Assembly: GCA_003282155.1 (NCBI GenBank) | Contig: QBZY01000002.1 | Coordinates: 62,001 to 126,000, forward strand | Length of the DNA stretch: 64,000 bases | Direction: 5' to 3' | From: Pelagibacteraceae bacterium AG-337-I02 | GTDB lineage: Bacteria; Pseudomonadota; Alphaproteobacteria; HIMB59; GCA-002718135 | Part shown: positions 30,314-40,209 of the stretch, piece after piece | Layout of the letters: each line of letters begins with the position of its first letter | How positions within the stretch are numbered: position 1 is the first letter of the stretch | Notes under the pieces: model-generated | Databases searched by the model: none | Told to the model about the DNA's origin: nothing | Seen by the model: the letters and a program-made list of their open reading frames with translations, nothing else | Made by a program: the position numbers and the translations under genes

Positions 30314-31377
30314 TTGACTTCGAATATCTTTTCAGCTGGATAAAAATTTAATATTTTATTGTACCAATTCATAAAATTATTTCTTTCAATTAATGAAACT
30401 GTAAAACCACCAAACCCACCACCAGTCAATCTAGCACCTAGAGCACCACATTCAACAGATCTCTGAATAATTAAATCAACATCTAATGTAGATGCTTCAA
30501 AATCTTTAGAATATGATTCGTGACTCTCATTCATTAATTTTCCAAAATCATAAATGTTATTTTCTATTAAATTTTTTTTCGCATTAATCACTCTGTCATT
30601 TTCAAAAACTACATGCTTCGCTCTTTTTGCTATAGTATTACTGTCAAATTTATCCTTCTGAAAATTTTCTTTTTTAACACTACCCAAATATTCTATCCCA
30701 AGTTTTTTTTCAGCTTCTTGGAGTTCAGCAAATCTCTCATTATAAGAACTATCTCTTAAATTTCGCTGTACTTCAGAGTCAACCAAACAAAATTTCCAAT
30801 TTTCTGGGAAATCAATAAGTTCGTATTCTAAATTCTTACAATTCATAAAAAATGCTTTGCCATGAATGCCAATAGATGAAACCATTTGATCCATTATTCC
30901 ACCAGAAACACCTATATAATTAAATTCTACTTTTTTAGCTAATTTTGCAATTTCTGGATCTTTAATCTTTGTTTCAAATAAAGTATTAAGTGCTTTTAGT
31001 GTAGCAACACACAATGCTGAAGACGATGAAATACCTCTTTCTAAAGGTATATCAGATGAAATATAAATGTTTAAATATCTGGATGAAATTTTATTTTCTT
31101 CAAAAAAAATATGCAAACAACCTTTTATATAATCAACCCACTCATTATTGGTTGATTTTTTGAAATCATTGAATTCTTTTTTTTCTTTAAAATATTGAGA
31201 ATAAACTATGAATTCATTAGTGTTATTTTCAGTTATCTCAATTGTATTTTTAAAAGACAAAAGTGTAGGCATTACATATCCACCAGTATAATCGGTATGT
31301 TCACCAATTAAATTTACTCTAGCATGAGCACTTTCCTTTACTTCTGCATCTATATTAAATATATCTTTAAAATTCAT
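30310..31377 (-). CDS. galK: Galactokinase-family GHMP kinase
   Basis: ARVNLIGEHTDYTGGYVMP, ERGISSSSALCVATLKAL, GGIMDQMVSSIG, GARLTGGGFGGFTVSL. Confidence 0.9.
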   Translation of the reverse strand: MNFKDIFNIDAEVKESAHARVNLIGEHTDYTGGYVMPTLLSFKNTIEITENNTNEFIVYSQYFKEKKEFNDFKKSTNNEWVDYIKGCLHIFFEENKISSRYLNIYISSDIPLERGISSSSALCVATLKALNTLFETKIKDPEIAKLAKKVEFNYIGVSGGIMDQMVSSIGIHGKAFFMNCKNLEYELIDFPENWKFCLVDSEVQRNLRDSSYNERFAELQEAEKKLGIEYLGSVKKENFQKDKFDSNTIAKRAKHVVFENDRVINAKKNLIENNIYDFGKLMNESHESYSKDFEASTLDVDLIIQRSVECGALGARLTGGGFGGFTVSLIERNNFMNWYNKILNFYPAEKIFEVN

Positions 31378-31390
31378 ATAATTATTAGTT

Positions 31391-33253
31391 ATGACTTCTC
31401 AAGTTAATATATCTTTTACAAAAGAAAATAAATTAAAAATTATTCTTGATGATAAATTAATAGATTCAAATTTTAAATTATGTTTTTCATTAGTTTATTC
31501 AATAAAATCTATAACAGGAGCCCATATAAATAAACAAATTGGACGTTACTATGAGTTATCCTTAGAAAAAAATACAATTTTATTAGATTTACAAATTCCA
31601 AGAATTGGTAATTTCAACCTTTCGTCTGGACCTGAGGGTATTTTTATTATTGATCAACTAAACAATAGGAAATTAAATATAAATGTTTCAGATTTGATTT
31701 TTGAAAAACCAATTAAAAAGAAAATTTATGAAGATTTAGAAACAAAAAATTTTATACCTATTATTCCTGAGCCAGATAAAGTTCATTTGCAAAATGAATT
31801 TATAATAATTGAAAATAAAACATTTAATCTCAATGTTGAAACTGAAATTATTTCTAATTTGCAATATATTATTTCAAAATTGAATATTAATTTAACTGCT
31901 GAAAAAGGATTCCCAATTTTCTTTCAAAATGATGATCAGTTATTAGAAGATCAATATTCTATTCAAATAACAAAAGATTATATTGAGATTAAATACAATA
32001 ATTATGGTGGGAAGCTTTATGGTATTATATCTTTAATTCATTTAATTGATTTCTATCAAACAAAACTTCCAATTTGCACTATATACGATAATCCAAAATA
32101 TCAATGGAGAGGAATGCATCTCGATTGTGCAAGACAATTTTATACTATTGATGAAATCAAACGTTTGTTTGATTATATGGTATTATTTAAGCTAAATAGA
32201 TTTCACTGGCATTTAACAGACAATGAAGCTTGGAGAATTGAGATTAAAAAATATCCAGATCTGGCATTAAATGGAGGTTACAGAGGTTATAATTTTAAAA
32301 TACCACCATTGTATGGCAGTGGTTATGATAAATACGGCGGATATTATTCTCAAGAAAATATCAAAGAATTAATTATTTATGCAAAAAAACTAAATATTGA
32401 AATTATGCCTGAAATTGATTTGCCAGCACATTCTTGGGCATTACTAGAAATTATGCCTGAGCTTAGAGAGCAATCTTCAAATATAGTTAGTGAGGACGTT
32501 GGATCATATAGGAACAATACAATTAATCCTTCCTTAGAAAAAACAATAACTTTTTTAATAGATATGTTGAGTGAAGTAAGTTCAGTTTTTTCATATAATG
32601 TAATTCATGTTGGTGTTGATGAAAGACCAAGTAATGCTTGGGAAGGCTCTCCAGCAATTATCGATTTTATGAAAAAAAATAATATTAAGTCACAAGAAGA
32701 ATATCAAGATTACTATATGAATTTTTTAATAGATTTTCTTAAATCACAAAATAAAAGAACTGCCGCTTGGAATGAGGCGGCAGTGTCACCTCATATTAAT
32801 CATGGCGTCGGAGGTAGTGCTGGAAAAATTGATAAATCATGTTTAATCTTTTCATGGGAGCACTCAGATGTTGCAAAAGAAACAACAAATAAGGGATTTG
32901 AAACAATACTTTGTCCTGGTCAAAAAACATATTTTGATATGGTTTATAATAATTCAACTGAAGAAAGAGGGATTTGTTGGGCTGCTACTATTGAAGTAAA
33001 AGATATTTATGAATGGGATCCAATAAAAGATATAAAAAAAACAGAATTGATAAAAGGTTTGCAAGGCCAACTGTGGTCAGAGACAATTACAGATAAAAAA
33101 TTTTTTGATCAAATGATTAATCCAAGATTAGCAACTTTATCAGAAGTTGTATGGAAAGGTAAAATTACAAGAAAATGGATAGAATTTCGTTCAGCACTTC
33201 TAAATTCTATGAATCTCTTAAAAAAATTAGGCTGGCGATATCACAATTTTTAA
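31391..33253 (+). CDS. Beta-N-acetylhexosaminidase, GH20
   Basis: RGMHLDCARQFYTIDEIKRLFDYMVLFKLNRFHWHLTDNEAWRIEIKKYP, EIMPEIDLPAHSWALL, VIHVGVDERPSNAW catalytic D-E-like region. Confidence 0.92.
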   Translation: MTSQVNISFTKENKLKIILDDKLIDSNFKLCFSLVYSIKSITGAHINKQIGRYYELSLEKNTILLDLQIPRIGNFNLSSGPEGIFIIDQLNNRKLNINVSDLIFEKPIKKKIYEDLETKNFIPIIPEPDKVHLQNEFIIIENKTFNLNVETEIISNLQYIISKLNINLTAEKGFPIFFQNDDQLLEDQYSIQITKDYIEIKYNNYGGKLYGIISLIHLIDFYQTKLPICTIYDNPKYQWRGMHLDCARQFYTIDEIKRLFDYMVLFKLNRFHWHLTDNEAWRIEIKKYPDLALNGGYRGYNFKIPPLYGSGYDKYGGYYSQENIKELIIYAKKLNIEIMPEIDLPAHSWALLEIMPELREQSSNIVSEDVGSYRNNTINPSLEKTITFLIDMLSEVSSVFSYNVIHVGVDERPSNAWEGSPAIIDFMKKNNIKSQEEYQDYYMNFLIDFLKSQNKRTAAWNEAAVSPHINHGVGGSAGKIDKSCLIFSWEHSDVAKETTNKGFETILCPGQKTYFDMVYNNSTEERGICWAATIEVKDIYEWDPIKDIKKTELIKGLQGQLWSETITDKKFFDQMINPRLATLSEVVWKGKITRKWIEFRSALLNSMNLLKKLGWRYHNF

Positions 33254-33271
33254 TGTTAAAGTAAAATAAAT

Positions 33272-34417
33272 ATGAAAATAGGCGCAGTAGGTTTTGGAAG
33301 TAGAACAGCGGGTGTTTATAATGAATTTTCAAAAGTTAATCCAAATTTTGAAATGGTTGCATATGTAGATCCTCAGCCAATAGGTAAAGATTTTGCTGAG
33401 AAAAATAATTTTTTTCCAAATAAATCATATTCAAGTTTAAACGAAATGTTGGATCGAGAGAAACTAGATATGTTAATGATTGGGTCTCCTAATCATCTAC
33501 ATTTAGATCATATCAAGCTTGGATTAAAAGCTGGATTACAAATTTTTGCTGAAAAACCAATAGTAATAAATGAACAAGAAACTTTTGAGTTAGCAAAATT
33601 AATAAAAGAATATGGCAAAGAAAGAATTATAGTTGGCTTAGTTCTAAGATATTCTCAGCAAGCAAGATCTGTAAGAAAATTATTAGACCAAAATGCTATA
33701 GGAAATATAATATCTATTGAAGCTTCAGAACATATTGTACCTTCGCACGGTGCTTTTTTTATGAGAAATTGGAGAAGAAAACAAAAATATTCAGGAGGCT
33801 TTATGCTGGAAAAATGTTGCCATGATATTGACTTCTATTCAATGATTACGAAGAGTAGACCTATTAAAGTTGCTAGTTTTGGCTCGAGAAGATCTTTTAT
33901 ACCAGATAATCTTCCAGAGGGTTCTCATGAACAATATACAAAAGATAGACTAAAAGGTTGGGAGTCAAAATCAAATGTTTTTGATAGTGATGCTGATATT
34001 GTTGATCATCAAGTAGCAATAATAGAATATGAAAATAAAGCAGTATTATCTTTTCACACTAATATGAAAGTTCCAGACGAATTTAGAAGATTTGCTGTTA
34101 TTGGATCTGCAGGAATGATTGAAGGGGATTTTGTTAGAGGATTTATAAAAGCTCATGATGAAAATAATAATGTACTTATTGACGAAGATTATGGAGCAGC
34201 CTTTGGAAAAGAAATAAAAGGTCATTATGGTGCAGACAGTTTAATGGCTAAAGACATTAATAATTATTTGTTAAAAAATAATAAAGAATTACCAGTTGGT
34301 GTAATAGAGTGTATGGAAGCAGGAATTGTAGCAATGAAAATTGATGAGTCTAGAAATACAGGTAAAGTAATTGACTTAAAAAGCACTTGGGATAAATTTG
34401 ACTCTTTATTAAACTAG
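33272..34417 (+). CDS. Gfo/Idh/MocA family oxidoreductase
   Basis: IGAVGFGSRTAGVYNEFSK, LQIFAEKPIVINEQETFEL, GGFMLEKCCHDIDFYSMI. Confidence 0.88.
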   Translation: MKIGAVGFGSRTAGVYNEFSKVNPNFEMVAYVDPQPIGKDFAEKNNFFPNKSYSSLNEMLDREKLDMLMIGSPNHLHLDHIKLGLKAGLQIFAEKPIVINEQETFELAKLIKEYGKERIIVGLVLRYSQQARSVRKLLDQNAIGNIISIEASEHIVPSHGAFFMRNWRRKQKYSGGFMLEKCCHDIDFYSMITKSRPIKVASFGSRRSFIPDNLPEGSHEQYTKDRLKGWESKSNVFDSDADIVDHQVAIIEYENKAVLSFHTNMKVPDEFRRFAVIGSAGMIEGDFVRGFIKAHDENNNVLIDEDYGAAFGKEIKGHYGADSLMAKDINNYLLKNNKELPVGVIECMEAGIVAMKIDESRNTGKVIDLKSTWDKFDSLLN

Positions 34418-34420
34418 CAT

Positions 34421-35320
34421 ATGAAACAAAAATTAAAATCATATAATTCCCAGACGTATTTAGCATATGCTTTAATTGCTCCAGCTGCACTTTACATAGT
34501 TCTTATTGTTGCATGGCCATTATTGGAAACAATCAGACTTTCATTCACAAATTCAAGTTTAGCTGGAGAAGATTATGTTGGATTTGAAAATTATCAAAAA
34601 ATGCTTTCAAGTAAAAAATTTAATGGGATTGTAACTAGAACTTTTGTTTGGATGTTTTTTTCAGTGTCTTTAAAACTCATTATTGGATTAATTGGTGCTG
34701 TTTTACTAAATGCTAATCTAAAAGGAAGATCAATATTTAGAGTACTAGTTATGCCTCCTTGGGTAGTGCCTATTGCAATTGGAATGTTGGGTTGGTTATG
34801 GTTATACAATGGATATTTTGGAATAATTGCTGGTGTTGGTATGAGAACTGGTATTTTAGATGGTCCATTTGGTTTTCTTGCATACAAGCAAAGTGCTTTT
34901 ATTTCGACAATAATAGCGGATGTTTGGGTTGGAACGCCAATGGTAACAGTTTTTTTTCTCGCCGCAATGCAAGGTGTTCCAAGAGATTTATACGAGGCAG
35001 CTTATTGCGATGGTGCTTCAAGATGGGATAGATTTTTTAAAATTACCCTTCCTCAAATAACTCCAGTAATAATTACAATGTCATTACTGTCTGCGATTTG
35101 GACTTTCAATTCATTTGAAATAATTTGGATATTAACCGAGGGTGGGCCAAGAGGCGCAACAACAACATTAATAATAGATACATACAAACAAGCTTTAGGA
35201 AATTATAAATTTGGAAGAGGAGCAGCAAGAGCTGTAGTTGTCATGATTTTATTAACTTTATTTGCTGGTTTCTACCTAGCTCTTCTTGCAAGAATAAATA
35301 AGAAAATTTCTCATGAATAA
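34421..35320 (+). CDS. ABC sugar transporter permease (MalF type)
   Basis: LAYALIAPAALYIVLIVAWPLLETIRLSFTN; EAAYCDGASRWDRFFKITLPQITP loop motif. Confidence 0.9.
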   Translation: MKQKLKSYNSQTYLAYALIAPAALYIVLIVAWPLLETIRLSFTNSSLAGEDYVGFENYQKMLSSKKFNGIVTRTFVWMFFSVSLKLIIGLIGAVLLNANLKGRSIFRVLVMPPWVVPIAIGMLGWLWLYNGYFGIIAGVGMRTGILDGPFGFLAYKQSAFISTIIADVWVGTPMVTVFFLAAMQGVPRDLYEAAYCDGASRWDRFFKITLPQITPVIITMSLLSAIWTFNSFEIIWILTEGGPRGATTTLIIDTYKQALGNYKFGRGAARAVVVMILLTLFAGFYLALLARINKKISHE

Positions 35321-36152
35321 ATATAATACGTTAGAAAAAATACTTATCTATTCAGGTATTTTAGTCTTTATGACTTTTATACTTTTGCCTTTTGTAGAAA
35401 TGTTCTATGCATCTCTCCGTCCTTTAGATCATTTATTTCGATCACCATATCAATTTTATTCTGATGATTTATCTTTTTGGGCATATAGAGAAATGTGGAA
35501 TACAGTTCCAATGCTTGGAAGATATATATTTAATAGTTTTTTTTTAGCGACTTCAGTTGCAGTAATAACACTTATTTTTGTAATCCCAGCAGCATATTCT
35601 TATGCTCGTTTCAAATTTCCAGCAAAGAATACAAGTCTATATGTATTGCTTGCAATAAATATGTTCTCAGGTGCTGTACTTTTAATTCCTTTATATAAAG
35701 TTTTAAGAACTTTTGGTTTGTTGAATAGTTATCAAGCAATGATTGTACCAGGTGTCGCCTTTTTAATACCTACAGCAATATGGTTATTAAAATCATACTT
35801 TGAAAAAATACCAATTGATTTAGAAGAAGCTGCTTTTGTAGATGGGGCTTCAAGAGTACAGATCCTACGTCATATAATAGCTCCACTTAGTACTCCTGGA
35901 TTGGTTGTAGTTGGAATATATGCATTTATTGGCGCATATGCACAACAGTTCTTATTTGCAATAACGTTTAATCAAAAAAAAGAATACATGCCTATACCAT
36001 CAGGGCTCTATGAATTTATAGGATATCAAAGTGTTAAATGGAATGAAATGATGGCAGCTTCTCTTGTTGGGATAGCACCTGTTTTATTAGTTTTTATTTT
36101 TTTACAAAAATATATTGTTGAAGGACTTACTGCAGGAGCAGTAAAAAACTAA
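35313..36152 (+). CDS. ABC sugar transporter permease (MalG type), copy 1
   Basis: EEAAFVDGASRVQILRHIIAPLSTPGLVVVGIYAFIGAYAQQFLFAITF. Confidence 0.92.
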   Translation: MNKYNTLEKILIYSGILVFMTFILLPFVEMFYASLRPLDHLFRSPYQFYSDDLSFWAYREMWNTVPMLGRYIFNSFFLATSVAVITLIFVIPAAYSYARFKFPAKNTSLYVLLAINMFSGAVLLIPLYKVLRTFGLLNSYQAMIVPGVAFLIPTAIWLLKSYFEKIPIDLEEAAFVDGASRVQILRHIIAPLSTPGLVVVGIYAFIGAYAQQFLFAITFNQKKEYMPIPSGLYEFIGYQSVKWNEMMAASLVGIAPVLLVFIFLQKYIVEGLTAGAVKN

Positions 36153-36153
36153 A

Positions 36154-36993
36154 TTGGATAAATATAATTTACACGAAAAGATAATCTTATATTTAGGTAT
36201 ACTAGTTTTCATGACTTTTATACTTCTACCGTTTGTAGAAATGTTCTATGCATCTCTCCGTCCTTTAGATCATTTATTTCGATCACCATATCAATTTTAT
36301 TCTGATGATTTATCTTTTTGGGCATATAGAGAAATGTGGAAAACTGTTCCAATGTTGCCGCGATATATTTTTAATAGTTTTTTTCTTGCTAGTGTTACAT
36401 CTTTAATTACTTTGTTATTTGTTATTCCTGCCGCTTATTCTTATGCTCGTTTCAGATTTCCTTTTAAGAATTCATCTTTATATATTCTATTAGCAATAAA
36501 TATGTTTTCAGGTGCTGTACTTTTAATTCCATTATATAAAGTTTTAAGAACTTTTGGTCTTCTTAATACATACCAAGCAATGATTGTACCAGGTGTCGCC
36601 TTTTTAATACCTACAGCAATATGGTTATTAAAATCATACTTTGAAAAAATACCAATTGATTTAGAAGAAGCTGCTTTCGTTGATGGAGCTTCAAGGGTTC
36701 AAATTTTAAGACACATTATAGCTCCACTTAGTACCCCGGGATTAGTTGTTGTGGGCATATATGCATTTATAGGATCGTACGCTCAACAATTTTTATTTGC
36801 AATTACCTTTAATCAAAAAAAAGAATACATGCCTATACCATCAGGGCTCTATGAATTTATTGGTTATACAACTGTAAAGTGGAATGAAATGATGGCAGCA
36901 TCTTTAGTGGGAATAGCCCCTGTATTAATTATATTTCTTTTCTTACAGAAATATATTGTTGCAGGATTGACATCTGGTGCTGTTAAAAATTAG
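36154..36993 (+). CDS. ABC sugar transporter permease (MalG type), tandem duplicate copy 2, TTG start
   Basis: Same length (279 aa) and nearly the same protein as 35313-36152; begins TTG GAT AAA TAT AAT where copy 1 begins ATG AAT AAA TAT AAT. Confidence 0.9.
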   Translation: MDKYNLHEKIILYLGILVFMTFILLPFVEMFYASLRPLDHLFRSPYQFYSDDLSFWAYREMWKTVPMLPRYIFNSFFLASVTSLITLLFVIPAAYSYARFRFPFKNSSLYILLAINMFSGAVLLIPLYKVLRTFGLLNTYQAMIVPGVAFLIPTAIWLLKSYFEKIPIDLEEAAFVDGASRVQILRHIIAPLSTPGLVVVGIYAFIGSYAQQFLFAITFNQKKEYMPIPSGLYEFIGYTTVKWNEMMAASLVGIAPVLIIFLFLQKYIVAGLTSGAVKN

Positions 36994-37069
36994 AGAAATA
37001 CACAAAATCTAACTTGCTTCATAGAGCCAGTTAATGTTATCTCTTCCCTATAATTTAAATGGAGGAAAT

Positions 37070-38281
37070 ATGAATTTCAAAAAACTATCTTCATTTCTTA
37101 CAATTGCTATACTTTCACTAGTTGGTTTTAAAGCGTATGCAGCTGACGTACACGGAGTATTCTGTGGTAGTGAACTTCGACCTAATTATGTTGAAATAGC
37201 TGATAAGTATATGGAAGACAATCCTGGAGTTAACGTAACTTTAGAAGCTGTTCCTTGGGGAACATGTCAGGACAAAGTAATTAATCTTGCTATTGCAGGT
37301 GATCCTGTTGCTTTTTCATATGTTGGATCTAGAACACTAAAAGGTCTTGCAGAAAACGGACATATTTTAGAAACAAATATTCCTGCTTCACAAAAATCAA
37401 TGTACCAGCCTGGTATCTTAAATACAGTAACACACATGGGTAAAACTTGGGGTTTTCCTCACGCATTTTCAACTAAAGCACTTTTTATGAATTGTGGTCT
37501 TTTAGAAAAAGCAGGTGTTGCATGTGAGGGTCCTAATACTTGGGATGATTTATATTCAATGGCTGAAGCAGTAACAAATAATGTTGATGGAGTGTCAGGA
37601 ATTGGACTAGCTGGTAAAGATTTTGATAACACCATGCATCAATTCCTAAACTACTTATATAGTAATGGGGGACAAGTTATTGATCCAATGTCAAATGAAA
37701 TAACTTTGGATTCATCTAATACTGTTGAGACATTAGAATTTTATGGAAAGCTTGCGAACGTTTCTCAAGAAGGTCCTTTAGCTTGGGAAAGATCTCAGTT
37801 AACAGAACTATTTAATGATGAAAAAATTGCTATGTATATTAATGGACCTTGGGGTAGAGGTCAGCATAAGGAAGGTCTAGATGTTAAAACAGTAAGAATT
37901 CCGGCTGGACCACAAGGAAGTCAAGGTACTCTTTTAATCACTGATAGTGTTGCAGTTTTCTCAAACACAGGTGTTGAAAAAGAAGCAATGGAATTAGCTA
38001 GTATAATCACATCAGGTGACTCTCAATACAGTCTTGATACTGATTGGGGCCTAACACCAATTATGCAATATCCTCAAATTGGAAGTGAAGCTCCATACAA
38101 TGAAGATTATTGGATGATGTTTATTGATGCTATTGGCGATGGTGGACCAGAGCCACTATTTGTAGACTATAAAGCTTTTCAAACTGTTATGAACTCTATG
38201 ATCCAGGGTGCAATTCTTGGTGAAGGAGATGCTGCTGATTTAGTAGCTGAAGCAGCTGAAGAGTTAGAAGAATACAAATAA
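37070..38281 (+). CDS. ABC sugar transporter solute-binding protein
   Basis: SD GGAGG before ATG 37070; signal peptide MNFKKLSSFLTIAILSLVGFKAYA; AWERSQLTELFNDEKIAMYINGPWG typical of family 1 sugar SBPs. Confidence 0.9.
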   Translation: MNFKKLSSFLTIAILSLVGFKAYAADVHGVFCGSELRPNYVEIADKYMEDNPGVNVTLEAVPWGTCQDKVINLAIAGDPVAFSYVGSRTLKGLAENGHILETNIPASQKSMYQPGILNTVTHMGKTWGFPHAFSTKALFMNCGLLEKAGVACEGPNTWDDLYSMAEAVTNNVDGVSGIGLAGKDFDNTMHQFLNYLYSNGGQVIDPMSNEITLDSSNTVETLEFYGKLANVSQEGPLAWERSQLTELFNDEKIAMYINGPWGRGQHKEGLDVKTVRIPAGPQGSQGTLLITDSVAVFSNTGVEKEAMELASIITSGDSQYSLDTDWGLTPIMQYPQIGSEAPYNEDYWMMFIDAIGDGGPEPLFVDYKAFQTVMNSMIQGAILGEGDAADLVAEAAEELEEYK

Positions 38282-38293
38282 TCACATTATTTT

Positions 38294-38316
38294 GCTAGGG
38301 CAATATTTGCCCTAGC
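38294..38316 (+). repeat. Strong intergenic hairpin after solute-binding protein gene (no T-tract)
   Basis: GCTAGGGCAA-tat-TTGCCCTAGC, 10-bp perfect stem. Confidence 0.85.
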
Positions 38317-38334
38317 ATCTAATATAAAATCCAA

Positions 38335-39063
38335 ATGAGTAAATTAACAAGATCTTATTCTTCAAAAATTACTTCAATTTTAAAGAAAATTTTAAAAGAA
38401 GAAGAAAAAAAATTCTTAAAGTGTGCCAAGTTAATTAGCAAATCATATAAAAAAGGTGGGCAGTTATATATCTTTGGAACTGGACATTCTAGATTGCTAG
38501 GAGAAGAGTCATTTCACAGAGCAGGAGGTTTTGCCGCTGCTTGTCCAATAAGAGATGATGATCTCAGTTTTAAAAAAGGAGCAAGAAAAGCTACTGCTTT
38601 AGAAAGAACTCCAAACATTGCAAAAAAAGCTCTAGCTAAATATGAAATTACCAGCAAAGATATTTTAATGATTGTATCTAATTCAGGTGTCAATCACGCA
38701 CCAGTTGAAGCAGCTTTGATTGCTAAGAAAAAGAAAATAAAAACTATTTCACTAACATCTGTTGAATACTCAAAACAAGCTCCTCTATCTAAATTGAATA
38801 AAAGATTATTTGAAATAACGGATATATTCATTGATAATAAGATACAGCCAGGTGATGCAATTATAAATATTAAAGATAAAATGGTTGGGCCAGCTTCAAC
38901 AATTACAGGATCTTTTATTTTAAATTCAATTTTAATTGAAGTTGCAAATATCTTAAAAAATGAAAAATTGTTTCCATTCTACATCAGCGTAAATATGCCA
39001 AATGCTAAAAAAAATAATGATAAATTAGAGAAAAAATTTAGTAAAATTAATCCCCATTTATAA
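38335..39063 (+). CDS. SIS-domain phosphosugar-binding protein (UPF0309-like)
   Basis: GGQLYIFGTGHSRLLGEESFHRAGG, DILMIVSNSGVNHAPVEAALIAKKK. Confidence 0.82.
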   Translation: MSKLTRSYSSKITSILKKILKEEEKKFLKCAKLISKSYKKGGQLYIFGTGHSRLLGEESFHRAGGFAAACPIRDDDLSFKKGARKATALERTPNIAKKALAKYEITSKDILMIVSNSGVNHAPVEAALIAKKKKIKTISLTSVEYSKQAPLSKLNKRLFEITDIFIDNKIQPGDAIINIKDKMVGPASTITGSFILNSILIEVANILKNEKLFPFYISVNMPNAKKNNDKLEKKFSKINPHL

Positions 39064-39117
39064 GATTTTTAATTTTTTTAAAAATTAACAAATTACTATA
39101 TAAGATATTAAATTTAG

Positions 39118-40209
39118 ATGACTGATCAAAATAAAGTTAGTGGGAAAATTATCAATTACAATTCTTCCTATATTGGTGATGTATATTTCAGTGAAAAAAT
39201 TAGTGAGTTAAAAATCAAGGACTCTGATGATTATAATAATATTATAATTCCTGGTTTTATTGATCTCCATTGTCATGGTGGTAATGGTTTTGATGTAATG
39301 GAGGGCTCACTATCAATCATAGAAATGTCAAAGTATCATTTACGACATGGAACAACTTCAATTATGCCTACTACTTGGACTAATACCCTTGAAAATACTA
39401 TTTCAGCACTAAAAGGATTTAATGAAATAAAGAATGATAATCAAAATATTCTTGGTATCCATTTGGAAGGACCTTTTATTAATCCTAATAAACTTGGTGC
39501 CCAACCAAATTTAACTGAGAAACCATCTTTAGATTTTATAAAAAAAATTCGTGAAATCTCCGATGTAAAAATCATCACTTTAGCTCCAGAAATTGTTGGA
39601 ATGCAAGAATTTATACATCATTTAGTGGAGCTAAATATTAAGGTTCAATTTGGTCACACTTTGGCAGATTTCGATTGCTGTGAAAAAATTATGAAAGATC
39701 ATGAAATTGGTTTTACACATTTGTATAATGCTATGTCTGGTAATGATCATAGATTCCCAGGAGTTTTATCAGCTGCTCTTTCAAAAGGAAAATATGCTGA
39801 AATAATTTGTGATAAAATACATGTTAGTAAAGAAGCAATCAAAATTGCAAAAAAATGTATTACTGGGCTATATGCAATAACAGATTCTATTAACGCTAGT
39901 GGACTGAACGATGGTGAATATTTTTTTGCAAAAAATAATATAAAAAAAGAAAATCATTCAGTAAAAATTAAGTCCGATGGTACTTTAGCAGGAAGTATTG
40001 TTACTATGGATCAAACTTTTAAAAATTTAATATCAATGGACTTTTCATTAGAAGAAGCAGTTGCTTTAACTAGTTATAACGCTTCTAAATATTTGAATCT
40101 AGATAATGTTGGTATAATTCAAAAAAATTTTTTAAGTAATTTTCTTATTTTAGATAAAGAATTTAATCTTAAAGAAGTTTATTTAAGAGGAAAAAAAATT
40201 AATGTCTAG
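39118..40209 (+). CDS. nagA: N-acetylglucosamine-6-phosphate deacetylase
   Basis: IIPGFIDLHCHGGNGFDVME, GIHLEGPFINPNKLGAQ, FGHTLADFD, FTHLYNAMSG, AGSIVTMDQTFKNLI. Confidence 0.92.
   Translation: MTDQNKVSGKIINYNSSYIGDVYFSEKISELKIKDSDDYNNIIIPGFIDLHCHGGNGFDVMEGSLSIIEMSKYHLRHGTTSIMPTTWTNTLENTISALKGFNEIKNDNQNILGIHLEGPFINPNKLGAQPNLTEKPSLDFIKKIREISDVKIITLAPEIVGMQEFIHHLVELNIKVQFGHTLADFDCCEKIMKDHEIGFTHLYNAMSGNDHRFPGVLSAALSKGKYAEIICDKIHVSKEAIKIAKKCITGLYAITDSINASGLNDGEYFFAKNNIKKENHSVKIKSDGTLAGSIVTMDQTFKNLISMDFSLEEAVALTSYNASKYLNLDNVGIIQKNFLSNFLILDKEFNLKEVYLRGKKINV

Larger units (their letters stand above)
35313..36993 (+). repeat. Tandem gene duplication with interspersed blocks of perfect nucleotide identity
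   Basis: Offset 841 bp; identical blocks 35391-35500/36232-36341, 35733-35836/36574-36677 and about 35967-36019/36808-36860, separated by synonymously diverged sequence. Confidence 0.92.

Noticed and set aside
35313-36993. Tandem permeases as an assembly artefact
   Set aside because: The copies differ at many synonymous sites and at start and stop codons, so a simple assembly duplication is unlikely; long-read confirmation is still desirable.
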